From: Desarmillaria ectypa
Taxonomy: Eukaryota; Basidiomycota; Agaricomycetes; Agaricales; Physalacriaceae
Length of the DNA stretch: 64,000 nucleotides
Direction: 5' to 3'
Assembly: GCA_030407005.1 (NCBI GenBank)
Contig: JAUDYN010000001.1
Span: forward strand, 1,674,001-1,738,000
Shown here: piece by piece, positions 23,706-34,357 of the stretch
How the letters are laid out: each line of letters begins with the position of its first letter
How positions within the stretch are numbered: position 1 is the stretch's first letter
Position numbers and translations under genes: made by a program
Notes under the pieces: model-generated
The model's database searches: none
What the model was told of the DNA's origin: nothing
The model's input: the letters and a program-made list of their open reading frames with translations, nothing else

Positions 23706-24289
23706 GGCTCGTGGACCTAAGTACCTAAGTACGCAAGTAACAGTTCAGCCAATGACCGATCGAGGTAACATTAAAAGTGTATTATTATCAGCATCTGTTA
23801 TATTAGGTACGATAGGGAGGGAAATAACTAGCGGTGAAAAGAAGACGAAGATGAGCGCTAGCGCCATCTTTGGACACTTTGAAGTCTTACACGGTCTATA
23901 TCTGATTCATGCACACCATGTGATGGTTGTCGCAGAATGACTCTCGGGCGGGGCGCCTAATCATTTAGTAATCGACTTGAAAATACCATGATTCACCACG
24001 GCGGAGAAATTGCGAAGGTATTCTTGAGATGGGCCAGAAAGCATTCTATTCACATTTCTTACCACGTATTGCGGCGTTAGCTTGAACGCATTAATCGCGT
24101 CTCTATTCGCCAGTGCTCAGTACTCAGTATCCGCGTCAATTGGGGTCACAGGCGATTTCTCCAACTTGAACCAGACCCTACCGTACCTTTCGTATCTGCT
24201 ATTGGATACTAAAGCTGATAGATTGTATTTACTAAGATGTCCATAGCGGCAACTAAGCAATGCTTAAGTACCTATTTCACTGTACCGAG
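23706..24289. other. Spacer between two divergent UstYa-like remnants
   Basis: 584 bp, presumably the former divergent promoter region of the two UstYa-like genes. No domain was recognised; one 78-codon frame on the plus strand is featureless. Confidence 0.4.
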
Positions 24290-25180
24290 GCTGTATGTTA
24301 CATCTTTGCAGTCGGAACTATGCGCTTTCAATATTCTGACGTACTTCTAGAAATTCCTTCTCATCCCTTTATGCATTGTCTTCACTACTCTATTGCTTAC
24401 ATTGGCTGAATATGCGCGGAACGTATCCGAGCTGTTTGCTAGTCAAATTCCACCCCGAGTGCCACCTTCGCTGTCTAGTAACATGCTAGATTATAGTATG
24501 TGAACTAGTTTTATGGACTTGAAGGAAACGTTAACGACTCTTGTAACTATAGCTTTCATTGGAGATGTTTTCCCACACACTTTCCCTGTCGCTCAGAACC
24601 TGTCTACTATTATCCTGCAAGTGGAGGAGAGTGTGCTTTCCCCCATAAGCGATCCCAATTCTCATCAAGAATGGCAATCCGTTCTTCCAATATCCCTGGG
24701 CACCGTCGTCCTAAGATCCTCCAACCGAACCTTTGTAGTACCCATGTTTCATGAGCTACATTGCATAGTCCTCCTCTTCGAGTCATTGACCCCAGATGCT
24801 AAGAAACCCCGTTGGAGACATCTTAAACACTATAAATTACATTAGGCAGTGGAAGTTGTGCCGCGCGAATTTGACGCTGGAGCCAGGGAGTTTCGAGCAG
24901 CGGGATTTCCTTAGGGATCGAGTAGGGGCGATACACGTTTGTTAAGATTGGAATGAGATATATGCCTATGGGGCGACCAACTGGAATGAGTGGGCCCGGA
25001 CACAGCCGGTTCGCTGCCCTAGAACCTTATGTCCAAGTGACAAATGTTACGAGGACTTGTTGTTCGTCTACTTTCTCCGATCGCAGATTGACAGCGCTTT
25101 CCTGCTTCTACCCGAAGACTAAAGAGGCACTGTTCATTGCAGCCGAGCTCCCCTCCACGATTGTACTCTCGGGTCCCTGA
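24290..25180 (+). pseudogene. Decayed UstYa-like (DUF3328) oxidase gene, second copy
   Basis: The pl-strand remnant is more complete than its neighbour. A TM exon (FLLIPLCIVFTTLLLTLAEY, about 24,350-24,412) leads, through an intron ending near 24,551, into YTFIGDVFPHTFPV. ILQVEESVLSPISDPNSHQE, RTFVVPMFHELHC (about 24,730-24,768) and a downstream NYIRQWKLCRANLTLEPG (about 24,835-24,888) follow. Two lesions break it. Near 24,830 two bases appear missing, so the HLKHY segment and the NYIRQ segment are in different frames. An in-frame TAA at 24943-24945 then interrupts the conserved HVC...DW motif, after which homology continues (YGATNWNEWARTQP). The usual second HC of the family is also changed to HY. 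It lies head-to-head with another decayed UstYa-like gene. No active product is expected. Confidence 0.75.
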
Positions 25181-25704
25181 GTCATATTCGTCCGATGAGC
25201 AAACTCCAAAGACCGGGTCACATTGGTCGTGGTTGTCTTCGTCCACGCTCTACCCATGGCTACGCGTAATAATCTAAAACACAGGCACCTCAAATTCCTC
25301 GGCGGCATTTTATTGGACTTACGCCAAATGTTCCCCATGTCGGTGCCATGGTCCACTCGGCCGGGCTCGCTCGAACTTAGGTTGCGATGAAAATTATGCC
25401 AACGTATGGTGTCCAGAGAAGAAGAGGCATCGATTTAAATGAGCACTTAACTCACAGGTAAATGCGTGCCCAAATGAAAGGGTGGTGGGTGAGGAATACC
25501 ATTCCCACAGTGCGGAGAGGTAATATATTTGGTCAATAAATTGCTGGTTCCAATAACCAGAACCTACTCTTGTGAAAATTTGACCTATATCTGAAAGATA
25601 ACAGCCACCAACATGGAAAGAAGGCAATACAAAACGATGGTGATGTTGGGGTCCAGACCGACTAGTATGCAAGATTACTTTTCATATCCTTGTCCTCACG
25701 GTTA
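25181..25704. other. Intergenic region, no gene seen
   Basis: 524 bp between the UstYa-like and GNAT-like remnants. A 92-codon minus-strand frame has no recognisable feature. Confidence 0.4.
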
Positions 25705-26531
25705 TCATAGCGGAAGAGCTAGAGATTACGGTGAATTTAACCGTGAAGGCTTACAATGACAGTATATCCACCGACCTACCTCATGCTCAATCCCTATTGA
25801 GTGCCATGTGGTGCTTGTGGTTAGAGCGATGGTGGGCGATGACAAGACCCTGACGGGCCCTCTATTCCGGTCGATGTTTCGGGCCGCCAACTTAACGGGA
25901 ACTCCCGATTTAGCTTGTGACGTCTGATTCGAACAAAGTTGTGGAGATGGCGGTGTGGTTTGGACTGGGAAAGTTGCTGTTCGTTGAGTGGGTGATATGG
26001 TTCTCTAAGTAAACTTCATTGTCCGCCTATACCACGAACATTTTTTAGCGCAGAGCAAAGGGAATTAGGCCTGAACGAGTTCATGAATGAACTTTCCCCA
26101 GAAGCTCGCCAATGGTGGGAGAAGAGCGTGAGTAAACCTCTTCCTAACCGAATGTCGTTAGCTTAATTATTAATATCGGAGCCGACGGCGTAGTACGTCC
26201 TAAAACATCAGAACTTGTGACGACCGCTTCAGGGCCAACGGGAGCGCTTAATTCGTGGTGGACGCCATCGCCTTAGATGAGAAATATCGGCAAAGAGGAA
26301 TAGGTGCAATGCTGCTGGACAAGCATCGAACGACATTTTAATGCTCAGGCTGTACAATCTGGAACGATCACAGCGTTACTTACGACGACAGACTTGAATC
26401 CAAGTCCAAGTCCATACCTCTTCTTGTTACAGGGACCTATCAGTGAGAAGGTGGGTTTCGTTACTAAAGGCAGAATGTTGGTCGATAGTCCGCAGGGCCC
26501 CATAGCGTTTCGGGTGATGACTCGTTCTTAA
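25705..26531 (+). pseudogene. Decayed GNAT-family N-acetyltransferase
   Basis: Coding blocks typical of fungal GNAT proteins appear in order but not in one frame: MVGDDKTLTGPLFRSMFRAA (about 25,830), MAVWFGLGKLLF (about 25,948), AEQRELGLNEFMNELSPEAR (about 26,052), and VDAIALDEKYRQRGIGAMLL (about 26,257-26,316). The last includes the Arg/Gln-x-x-Gly-x-Gly/Ala motif that binds acetyl-CoA. It ends VGFVTKGRMLVDSPQGPIAF (about 26,452). Between the third and fourth blocks I find no open, splice-consistent path. After MLLDKHR the frame shifts by one base, and a likely intron near 26,405 lacks a GT or GC donor. Such enzymes acetylate small amines or proteins. I consider it a pseudogene, though atypical splicing cannot be excluded. 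Confidence 0.55.
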
Positions 26532-26654
26532 TCGTTTGTTGGTATTCAAATATACACATCTAATTCATAGCAAGTAAAGAGTCGAGGCAATGAGCAGTAG
26601 TAACAATGCAAATGCATTAAAAAGATAAAAGCGTAATTGAATCGGACACCCGGA

Positions 26655-28303
26655 TTACAGATTAGAACGATACATTTCCACATTAGAGTTTCCAGCCCGC
26701 CTTTCGAGCACCACTTGGTCAATCAAATGCAGAACATCCACTGCACACCCGATAGAGAACGAGAAACCAGACCCTCCTTGCCCATATGAATGAACAATAC
26801 TGCTCGATCCCCCATGCATCCTATTCGGCCGTAGCTCCCGTTCTACACGTACATTTCCCACACGCGTGGGTCGCAGACCTTGAACGACAGGCGCTACAGG
26901 ATCAAACTCTGCATTCTCGAGACCCGGAACGCTGACAATTCCGTCGTTAGTGGGCAGGGAAACATTGCAAATTAGGGAGCACGTACAATTTGTTGCATCG
27001 CTCACGCATACGCTGGATCTCAGGTGACTCCATCGTGAGGTTAAGCTCCCATTTATGCGGCTGAGCAATACCACCGAGGATAAGCACCTGAAAGCGGGTT
27101 AGATCGAACGAATCCGAATGGGGAGGCTGAGTGTTCATAACATACGTTGTCGTTTCGAGGAACTATGAACACGATATCTTCGTGCTCCGAGCTCAATTCG
27201 TTGTCGTGAGTGACGGCTAGAGCTTCGGTAACCTTCGGGAACCGTTTCCCGTCGTTCACGAGTCGGATTAGACCGCCCCGTAAAGGGTAGCAAGACTTGT
27301 CTCCCGCAGCTTCGAATGAATTCAGACCGGTGGCATTGACAATTGCAACGGCACCATAGGTCTCGAGAAGCTTAGCCTCGGAGTCCAAGAAATCACCGTC
27401 GATGCGGCGAGTGATTAGCTCACCGCCTTTCGCCTCGACTAGATCATGAAGCCAGACCTATTCATCACGGTCAATACAACTGATGAAATTTGAGTACGAA
27501 GGGACTTGCCATGTACGCGTCTGTGTCGATGACAGGAGCCAGATGAGAGTATGCATCGACAACTCCGGCATTCTGATTCACTGCGTGTTTCGCAATCAAG
27601 TCCGGGTCCCGTACAAAGCCCTTAATACACGACGCTTCTATCTCGCGCATCTTGCTCAACTGATCTGGGAGGTCCTCAATTGGCTTTCCGAAGAAGAAGT
27701 TGGCGTTGCGCATCTTGATGGCCGGCAGGGATTTACTTAGCTGGTCGAAAATGCGGTAGGTTGTCAACGACCATCCCTTGGACAGAGCCAAGGAGCCTGC
27801 GTCGGTGTGTTGACCTGTTGAAGTGATGAGCGCGTTGTGACTAGGATTAGGTTATAAAACAACACATACCACATACGGCAGGAGGATACTCCCACCTGGA
27901 GGGTGATGGTAAAATTCAAGCTGAAAGCCACGTATAGAATAGACTTACAGCGCTCCAGCTATAAATTATCTCCAATCAGGAAACCTATCTGGTGAAAGCA
28001 CAAATTTACTACTTACCAATTTGAGAGACAATACGGGGTGTTGCAGGCGCCCATTGTTCTGCCACGATAGTGACATCGTATCCGGCATCAAGCAGGATCC
28101 AGGCGGTACTACACGTGTATGGGTGAGCCCGGATAAATAATAATTGGGCGACAATGGCGCACGTACGTTAGACCATTGACTCCCCCGCCTATGACGAGGA
28201 CGCGACGGCCATTACGGCGCGCACTGGTAGCGTCTGAGGACGTGTCAAGGACGACAAGACCTTTCTTGAGACGCAAGACTGGGGTGGTTTGCGACAAAGA
28301 CAT
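26655..28303 (-). CDS. D-amino-acid oxidase, copy 1 (FAD-dependent)
   Basis: Eight exons, complement(26655..26931, 26987..27087, 27146..27457, 27510..27814, 27870..27895, 27949..27958, 28017..28108, 28167..28303), 419 aa. The N-terminal FAD/NAD-type motif is RRVLVIGGGVNGL (about aa 33-45). The family signature HSYGQGGSG lies at about 375-383, with an Arg-rich substrate region (GLRPTRVGNVRVERELRPNR) before it. The enzyme oxidises D-amino acids to imino acids and H2O2, normally in peroxisomes; the C-terminus RSNL is at best a weak peroxisomal signal. One exon is 10 nt, and the intron at 27458-27509 uses a GC donor (ATG|gcaagt). Exon sizes equal those of the inverted copy at 34,358. From 26677 to 27752 the two copies appear identical, whereas the first four exons differ clearly. 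It looks intact. Confidence 0.92.
26677..27752. repeat. Left arm of a 1,076-bp inverted repeat (DAAO tract)
   Basis: Matches 34896-35971 in inverted orientation with equal length (1,076 bp). Exons, introns and even antisense reading frames read the same in both copies wherever I compared them. Just outside, mismatches begin at 27753 and 26676. The arms are about 7.1 kb apart. Confidence 0.85.
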
Positions 28304-31147
28304 TTTTATCAGTTCGAGGAGAGAGATTTGTATGGGACGGGAGGGTGGACAATGATAATTAGAGACGCGCATCTTGAGGCTTTTATACTTTTTTTGACCT
28401 TTTTTTCGAAACTTGGCAATGGCATCCATTCGAGGTTAACAATGGATGACGGCGTTGTGCGGAGTAGGCATGACCACCCACCGTCGGACACGGCATTTCC
28501 TGAAATGATGGTTGATCCTTCCAGGATCAAGACTGTGAGTTTTTTGAGTGTGGTCCTTATGGGTTTCTAACCGACAAGGGTGTATTCTTGTCGGTGGTGA
28601 CCGTAGGACGTAAACACGTGGGCGATTCATCGAACACAACTGCAGGGGTACCAGAAAGCTTCTGATGAAGTTTTTAGTACTGAAATACCAAAATAATCCT
28701 TCAACTGGGAGGAGACCTAAGAGCGAAGGGTTTATGAGACGATGTTGACCTGAAAGCTATTTTTTGGCTCGTAGGAAGGCGCCGTAAGAAAAAAAGAGTA
28801 CTCAACTTTCCGTGGTAGAATAATTTAGTGCCTTTGACTTGGACCCTGCTATTAAAAATTGCATGTGATGATGAAACACTGCAGTTCTGAACCTGCCTGG
28901 CAGGTAATTCCAGATTTGCCTGCCAGATGAAACGAACCCCAAAAGAAAAACCGCCCAAATGAGACGCTTTAACGCTTAACCATCGGGGCGAAGGACGTTT
29001 TAGATCATTTGATCAAAAGTCCATTGGGAACTGAGGGTCATTGGAGCACTTCCTTTGAAAAGAAAATGAACCCATCAAAGTCTGGGCCTACCAGAAGGTG
29101 TGATGCGCGCCATCTTACCCCGCGTCACGAGCATATACAGCAGTCTATTACTGAATCACGGGTACCTTCCACGGGAGATACAATGCCTTCGATGGTGCTT
29201 TTTGAGGTGACCATGGCGTCGTTGGCAAAGTAAAAGACACCACAACCAGATTTGATCACATCGCCGTGACAGGCGTAGGAAAGTTATCCATTTACTGTAA
29301 TTCCGTATTGCTCGTAGAAGTTGTGTAGCGTCCATCATCACCTGTTCTCGACAGGTAGCACGCTGCTGGAGGATCGTCTGTAAACATTTTGACAAACAAA
29401 ATGGTGGGGAGTCTGAACTTGGTCCACGAGTACGAACTCTTACCGCTGGATCCCACACAATTTTCAGGTACCGCTACCGGGAGAACCGCAAAGACAGCGG
29501 TTTCTCGTAGGCAGTATATGGATTTCCCCAATGTTCTTACCCCTCGTTTTGATCCCAGTCAACTCCGACGTTCGGTCAAAATTGAGGCTTTGCTTTTGGA
29601 AGCCGGTCTAATCTTCAAAGCGATTCTATGAAACCCCTTCCTGTTGCATCACATCGGTTGGTTCCATGCATCCATGAAGCTCCATCCGCGCGATTTCTGC
29701 CTGACAAGCCAGTTGGGCGTCGTTTATGGGCATGAATGAAAGATGGTAGGTACCCTCGCTGTTTCCTTAAAATTTCCGGATCTATAGCCGTCTGCAGATC
29801 CATTTGGTGCACTCTAGAGGGGATCAGATGCAAGTAGACTCCGCTCGGTTAATCCGATCGGAAAATGATCATCAACAAATCTCCATCCTTGTCGTACCCA
29901 CGGTTGGCCGTCGGAAGCACGGTCGTTCCTACAATTTTTCACTTTGTATCCCATCCCACTATTGCGGTATAGTGGCATGGCCGCTCAATTTATTTTGTAT
30001 GAGTTTCTCGGTTTGTGGGTCTGATCAGCATCGTCAGAAAGTCATCGCCGGTGAGTAACAGTTTAAAAAAAGTGCAGGTACGTCACGCGTCATCGACGCA
30101 CGTGTCTGAGGCTGAACTTTGAGGTTGAATGAGCTATTGCTTGTTGATTTCTCCAAGGTCCCTTCCCTTCCCTTCCCTTCCCTCAGCTCGTCTTTCTGTC
30201 ACTACTCGACTCGACGAATAGCCATTCTACCCATCTCTTTCTTTATTTTATATGCCTCGGTAGGGCCACTTTACGTATGAATCTTACCGTGACTAAAAGG
30301 ATCATTGGTTAGGGGCCCGGGGCTCAGTCTTGAGCCTGTTATGCTATAGCACGTAGTAAGCACTCTTCTCTTTGCGCTGGCATACAATATATGCGTTAAA
30401 TATCGCAAGCTTAGCTGATTATTTTACCATATTGCAATCCGTTGCACTGCTCCTTGCTTGTCACGCAAGCAATAATGCCACCGGTGCATGATTCTCTGTC
30501 TGCTCCTGAAGGTAGATGTCCGTCGTCTGAACCCAAGAAAAACGGCATAGTGTACACGGAGGCGAGTCTATTTGTATGAGGTTTGATCCTTGTTCACTCG
30601 ATCCTGTCTTTGCAGTCTAATTATTGGTAAACGACGTGCAATTGTCCCCTCGCGAGCATGGCATAGACGCTACGGATCAAAGGCGTGCTGCAATTTTACT
30701 GACTCAATACCTGGGTGCTAATTCAAGTCTCTCAGTCTACCTTAATGCAACCATCTCTGTGAAATGTACTACCGCATACGATATTTTTGAAAACCAGCGA
30801 CCGGCTGGGAGTCTAATACTGCTGTATTGTTTGTGCACTATTAGGTTGTATTACTGAGATTCTGAATGCAATAATTTCAATATTCTGCTTTACAGAATCC
30901 GGATGTTGATTTACTGACATGACGGTACAGGTCTTCAGAGATTTTTCAACCCTGTTTCATGGCAAGCTGGATGTCTGTGTGGACCTGCACAGTGGACTCG
31001 GATTCCTGTCAGTCGATGAAGACTGTAAATGATATATACCGGTCCGATTGGGCCGGTAGATTGGGCCGATCCTAGCCGATCCTAGCCGATCCGCTGCTGT
31101 GGATTCTGCCACATCTTAGTTCGTTCCTTGAACTGTTACATCCAACC
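28304..31147. other. Long intergenic region with minor repeats, no gene accepted
   Basis: About 2.8 kb between DAAO copy 1 and the glutaryl-CoA dehydrogenase gene. It contains a TATAAAAG box for DAAO copy 1 (28380-28387, on the minus strand), five copies of TCCCT at 30159-30183, and a short tandem of CCGATCCTAG near 31066-31093. A frame around 29,150-29,220 on the minus strand (YFANDAMVTSKSTIEGIVSP) looks protein-like but isolated. It could be a gene relic I cannot name. Confidence 0.4.
28380..28387 (-). promoter_or_regulatory. TATA box of DAAO copy 1
   Basis: TATAAAAG on the minus strand, about 77 bp upstream of the ATG at 28303, a plausible distance for a short fungal leader. The other DAAO copy also has a TATA box, which suggests both are inducible; that is inference. 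Confidence 0.5.
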
Positions 31148-33162
31148 ATGTCCTTGTTATCTTGCTCTTCTTTCGTGCGTGCAGCTGCCCTCAAGCGAGC
31201 CGATTCTGTACGGTTTGCATCTTCGAGTCAGTCTTAAGCTCGTGTCCTGGCCAATCTCTTGCTCATGCGTTTCAGAATTCGCCCAGTTCCAGTGGGAGGC
31301 ATGTTAACCATTCTCCAGTGCCATTTCCCATTTTAATATCGTCACTAGGACCCTTTGAATGTCGAGAACCTTCTTACTGAGGAGGAAATTGCGATTCGGT
31401 CAGTTCTCCAGTTGAGTTATTAAGACTTTCCTGACAACATTTCTTGGCAGGGACACTGCTCATCAGTACTGTCAGGCAAGTCCCAGTCAAAAATGAGGAA
31501 ATTTCTGCATCTGCAGATCCACTTCTCATCGAGTGGTGTTAACAGAGTGCTTCTAGGAAAACCTTCTGCCTCGCGTCTTGGAAGGATGGCGTACAGAAGG
31601 CAATGACAATACTTGTGTCTGTGTTTCTTGTGTTAACAACCCTATAGAATTCAATCCGAAGATACTACCTGAAATGGGAAAGCTCGGGCTTTTAGGTTCT
31701 ACAATACAAGGTTACGGATGTGCCGGAACGAGCGACGTCGCGTATGGACTCATCGCACGAGAAATTGAACGGTAAAATGCTGATTTAGGATATCTTCATA
31801 TATGCTGAACTCCTAGTAGAGTAGATTCTGGGTACCGCTCGATAGCGTCCGTCCAGTCTTCTCTTGTCATGCATCCCATAAACGAGTTTGGGACGGATGC
31901 TCAAAAGGAGAAGTACATACCTCGTCTTGGTCAGGACCGGTTCTCGTTTCTACGTGTGCATCGATAAATGACTTTGTTAACTTTGTTATGAACAGCTAAG
32001 GGTGAAATCGTTGGTGCTTTTGTATGCATGTACGTTCGCGTCACAAAGTCGTATCTTAACGTGTATCGTTAGGGGCTCACCGAACCCAACCATGGGTCGG
32101 ATCCGGCAAACATGGAAACCACAGCCGAGGAAGTAGAAGGGGGATTCATTATCAACGGAAGCAAGACATGGATTTCTAACGCGCCTGTTGCGTATGTTTG
32201 GATCGTAGCCATGAAGATCGTGGCTGATTTTAAAACTTTTCAGCGACGTATTCATAATCTGGGCCAACTGCAAGTGGGACCAAAAGATCCGTGGATTTAT
32301 CCTTGAAAAGGTGAGACAACCGTGATCGATACGTCTTTGGTGTCCTAAGCCTTGTTCACTAAGGGAATGAAAGGACTTGACACGCAGGCAATCAAGAACA
32401 AAGTAGCGTTACGAGCTTCTCTCACAGGATCAATCTTCATGGACTCTGTCCGCGTGTCCCACGATGCACTGTTACCTAAATCAAAGGGATTGGGGTCACC
32501 GTTCTCTTGCTTGAACTCTGCTCGGTATGCTGTCTTGTCGTACCTTTCACAGTCATTGACGTATCCAGCGATTAGGTATGGCATCTCGTGGGGAGTCATG
32601 GGCGCTCTGGAGGATTGTGTCAACCGGACGAGAGCGTATGCACTCGAACGGCATCAGTTTCAGCGTCCGTTGGCCTCATTCCAGCTCGTTCAGAAGAAAC
32701 TAGTTGATGCCCAGACGGAGGTGACTTTGGGACTTCTAGCCAGTTTGCAAGTCGGCCGGCTCAAGGAGGCTAGACAATATTCACCTGAGATGATAAGTAT
32801 GATCAAGAGGAACAATTGCGGGAAAGCTTTGCAACACTCGAGGATTGTGCTAGATATTTTGGGTGGAAATGCTTGTGCTGATGAGTCAGTCGTCTATATA
32901 CTTCTATGTCGTTGGCGCTGACAAGGAGCAGATATCATGTTGGAAGACATGTTGCCAATCTGCAAGTCACTAATACATATGAAGGTAATATGTGCTATCT
33001 TCTTCTACTAAACTACGCTGACATGTCCTTTTTTGAAGGAACTTACGTGCGTATCATTTATAAAGCGCTGATGTCTCTATTGGTTTATCGAAACTTTGAC
33101 TTTAGGACATCCACACCTTGATACTCGGGAAAGCGATGACTGGTATACAAGCATTTTTCTAA
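31148..33162 (+). CDS. Glutaryl-CoA dehydrogenase, mitochondrial
   Basis: Fifteen exons (31148..31226, 31276..31298, 31349..31398, 31451..31475, 31557..31599, 31648..31771, 31820..31929, 31996..32021, 32073..32191, 32244..32310, 32364..32524, 32576..32884, 32932..32984, 33039..33046, 33106..33162), 417 aa. A mitochondrial presequence ([20 protein letters not shown]) precedes [20 protein letters not shown], the N-terminus of the acyl-CoA dehydrogenase fold. [40 protein letters not shown] and ILGGNA follow. The catalytic glutamate sits in NTYEGTYDIHTL (Glu about 396). The enzyme converts glutaryl-CoA to crotonyl-CoA in lysine, hydroxylysine and tryptophan breakdown. The frame is intact, but three introns (starting 31299, 31476, 31600) use GC donors and one exon is 8 nt, so gene predictors may call it broken. 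It is flanked by the inverted DAAO genes. Confidence 0.92.
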
Positions 33163-34357
33163 ACATGGTCACAAGAGTAATTCATGTACGTATAAGTAAG
33201 TACACGTGAACTCGGAATTTTGTCACTTCGTTTGGTGCTGCTAAGCGCTAAGGGATTCAGTCGACTAGTACGACAAACCAAGCGGCTATTGCCCACTGAT
33301 CCTTATGCAACCATCGGCAGGCAGCATACGCCGAGTTTTGGAAAGGTCCCTCTCCTCTCAATGAGAGCCCGCTGTTCAGTCACTGGTTCTTCCGAAGTCG
33401 GTAGGCTCCGACGGCAATGAGGTTTCTGTGGTATGCACATTAACGTTTGAACAAGGTACATGCGATTTCCGACGACAGAGGAAGGGTGGCGATTTAGGAG
33501 GGTCAAAGATCGGAAGAACTCCAGCGTCGTAACCAGTAACATGGAAGCGATTGCCTGTCTCTTGCCCTTGTGCTTTACCAAGGTGCACTCGTGGGGCTTC
33601 TTGTTATCCTGGGTAGGAGATGAAAACAGAATGGCGAAAAGTGCGCAATAGCCGGACGGCCTGGACCTTCTGATGGGTATTCTGATCAAATGATATCCGA
33701 ACGTCCTCTAGCGCTCCGTTTAACCTAGCATCTCGGTATTTCTGGCGATACTGGGGTGCTCTCTGCTTCAAAATGGGAATAAACCTATGTTACGGAGAGC
33801 GCCACGTGCTTCAGCTTTGTTTCCAGGTTTATCGTAGTATGATAAATCGGTCTAGACTTTGCCATACCTGAAGGGTTCATTAACATTTCCTAGGCTTCGT
33901 GATCAAGCGGCTCACATCAGAGACTTCCTATGCTTTCCATCAAATAATACACAGAAAATGCCAAGGTAAGACATATGCTGAACTTATACCAGCGAAATTT
34001 ACTGGATAACATGCGGTTCTCATCGCAGCGGCCGGCAGTTGTTCAGGGTACTCCACCGGATGACAGAGAGCACTATAAGGGTCGCGAGTTCCCAAACGTA
34101 AGTTGTGATCCTAAATGGATCAAATGCATACTTCGACTTGCAGTTAACGGCCGTGTCCGACAAAACGGTGATCTTGCCTACGCCGTAGTCCATTGCGAAC
34201 TTGAGTTGGTTTTTTTCAGTCTTGAGAAAAAGGTTGCAACACTATAAAATGCTAGAAATTTTATATCCTTCATCATTATCACTCCTCTCCAGTCTCTCAG
34301 CTTTCTCAGCTTCTATCCACAAAATTCGTTGATTTAACCCCATCGCATCTGCTAAAA
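33163..34357. other. Intergenic region and promoter of DAAO copy 2
   Basis: About 1.2 kb. Open frames here (for example 33,303-33,689 minus) lack domains. The last 120 bp hold a TATA box and a C/T-rich leader before the DAAO start. Confidence 0.45.
34243..34250 (+). promoter_or_regulatory. TATA box of DAAO copy 2
   Basis: TATAAAAT, about 108 bp upstream of the ATG at 34358, followed by a C/T-rich tract typical of fungal transcription starts. Its spacing differs from that in copy 1, so the promoters have diverged although the 3' gene bodies are identical. Confidence 0.5.

Noticed and set aside
27483..27740. Antisense frame conserved in both DAAO copies (also 34908-35165)
   Set aside because: It is identical in both only because the DNA tract is identical. 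It is a shadow of the oxidase exon.
30159..30183. Five copies of TCCCT
   Set aside because: Ordinary microsatellite in intergenic DNA, with no sign of function.
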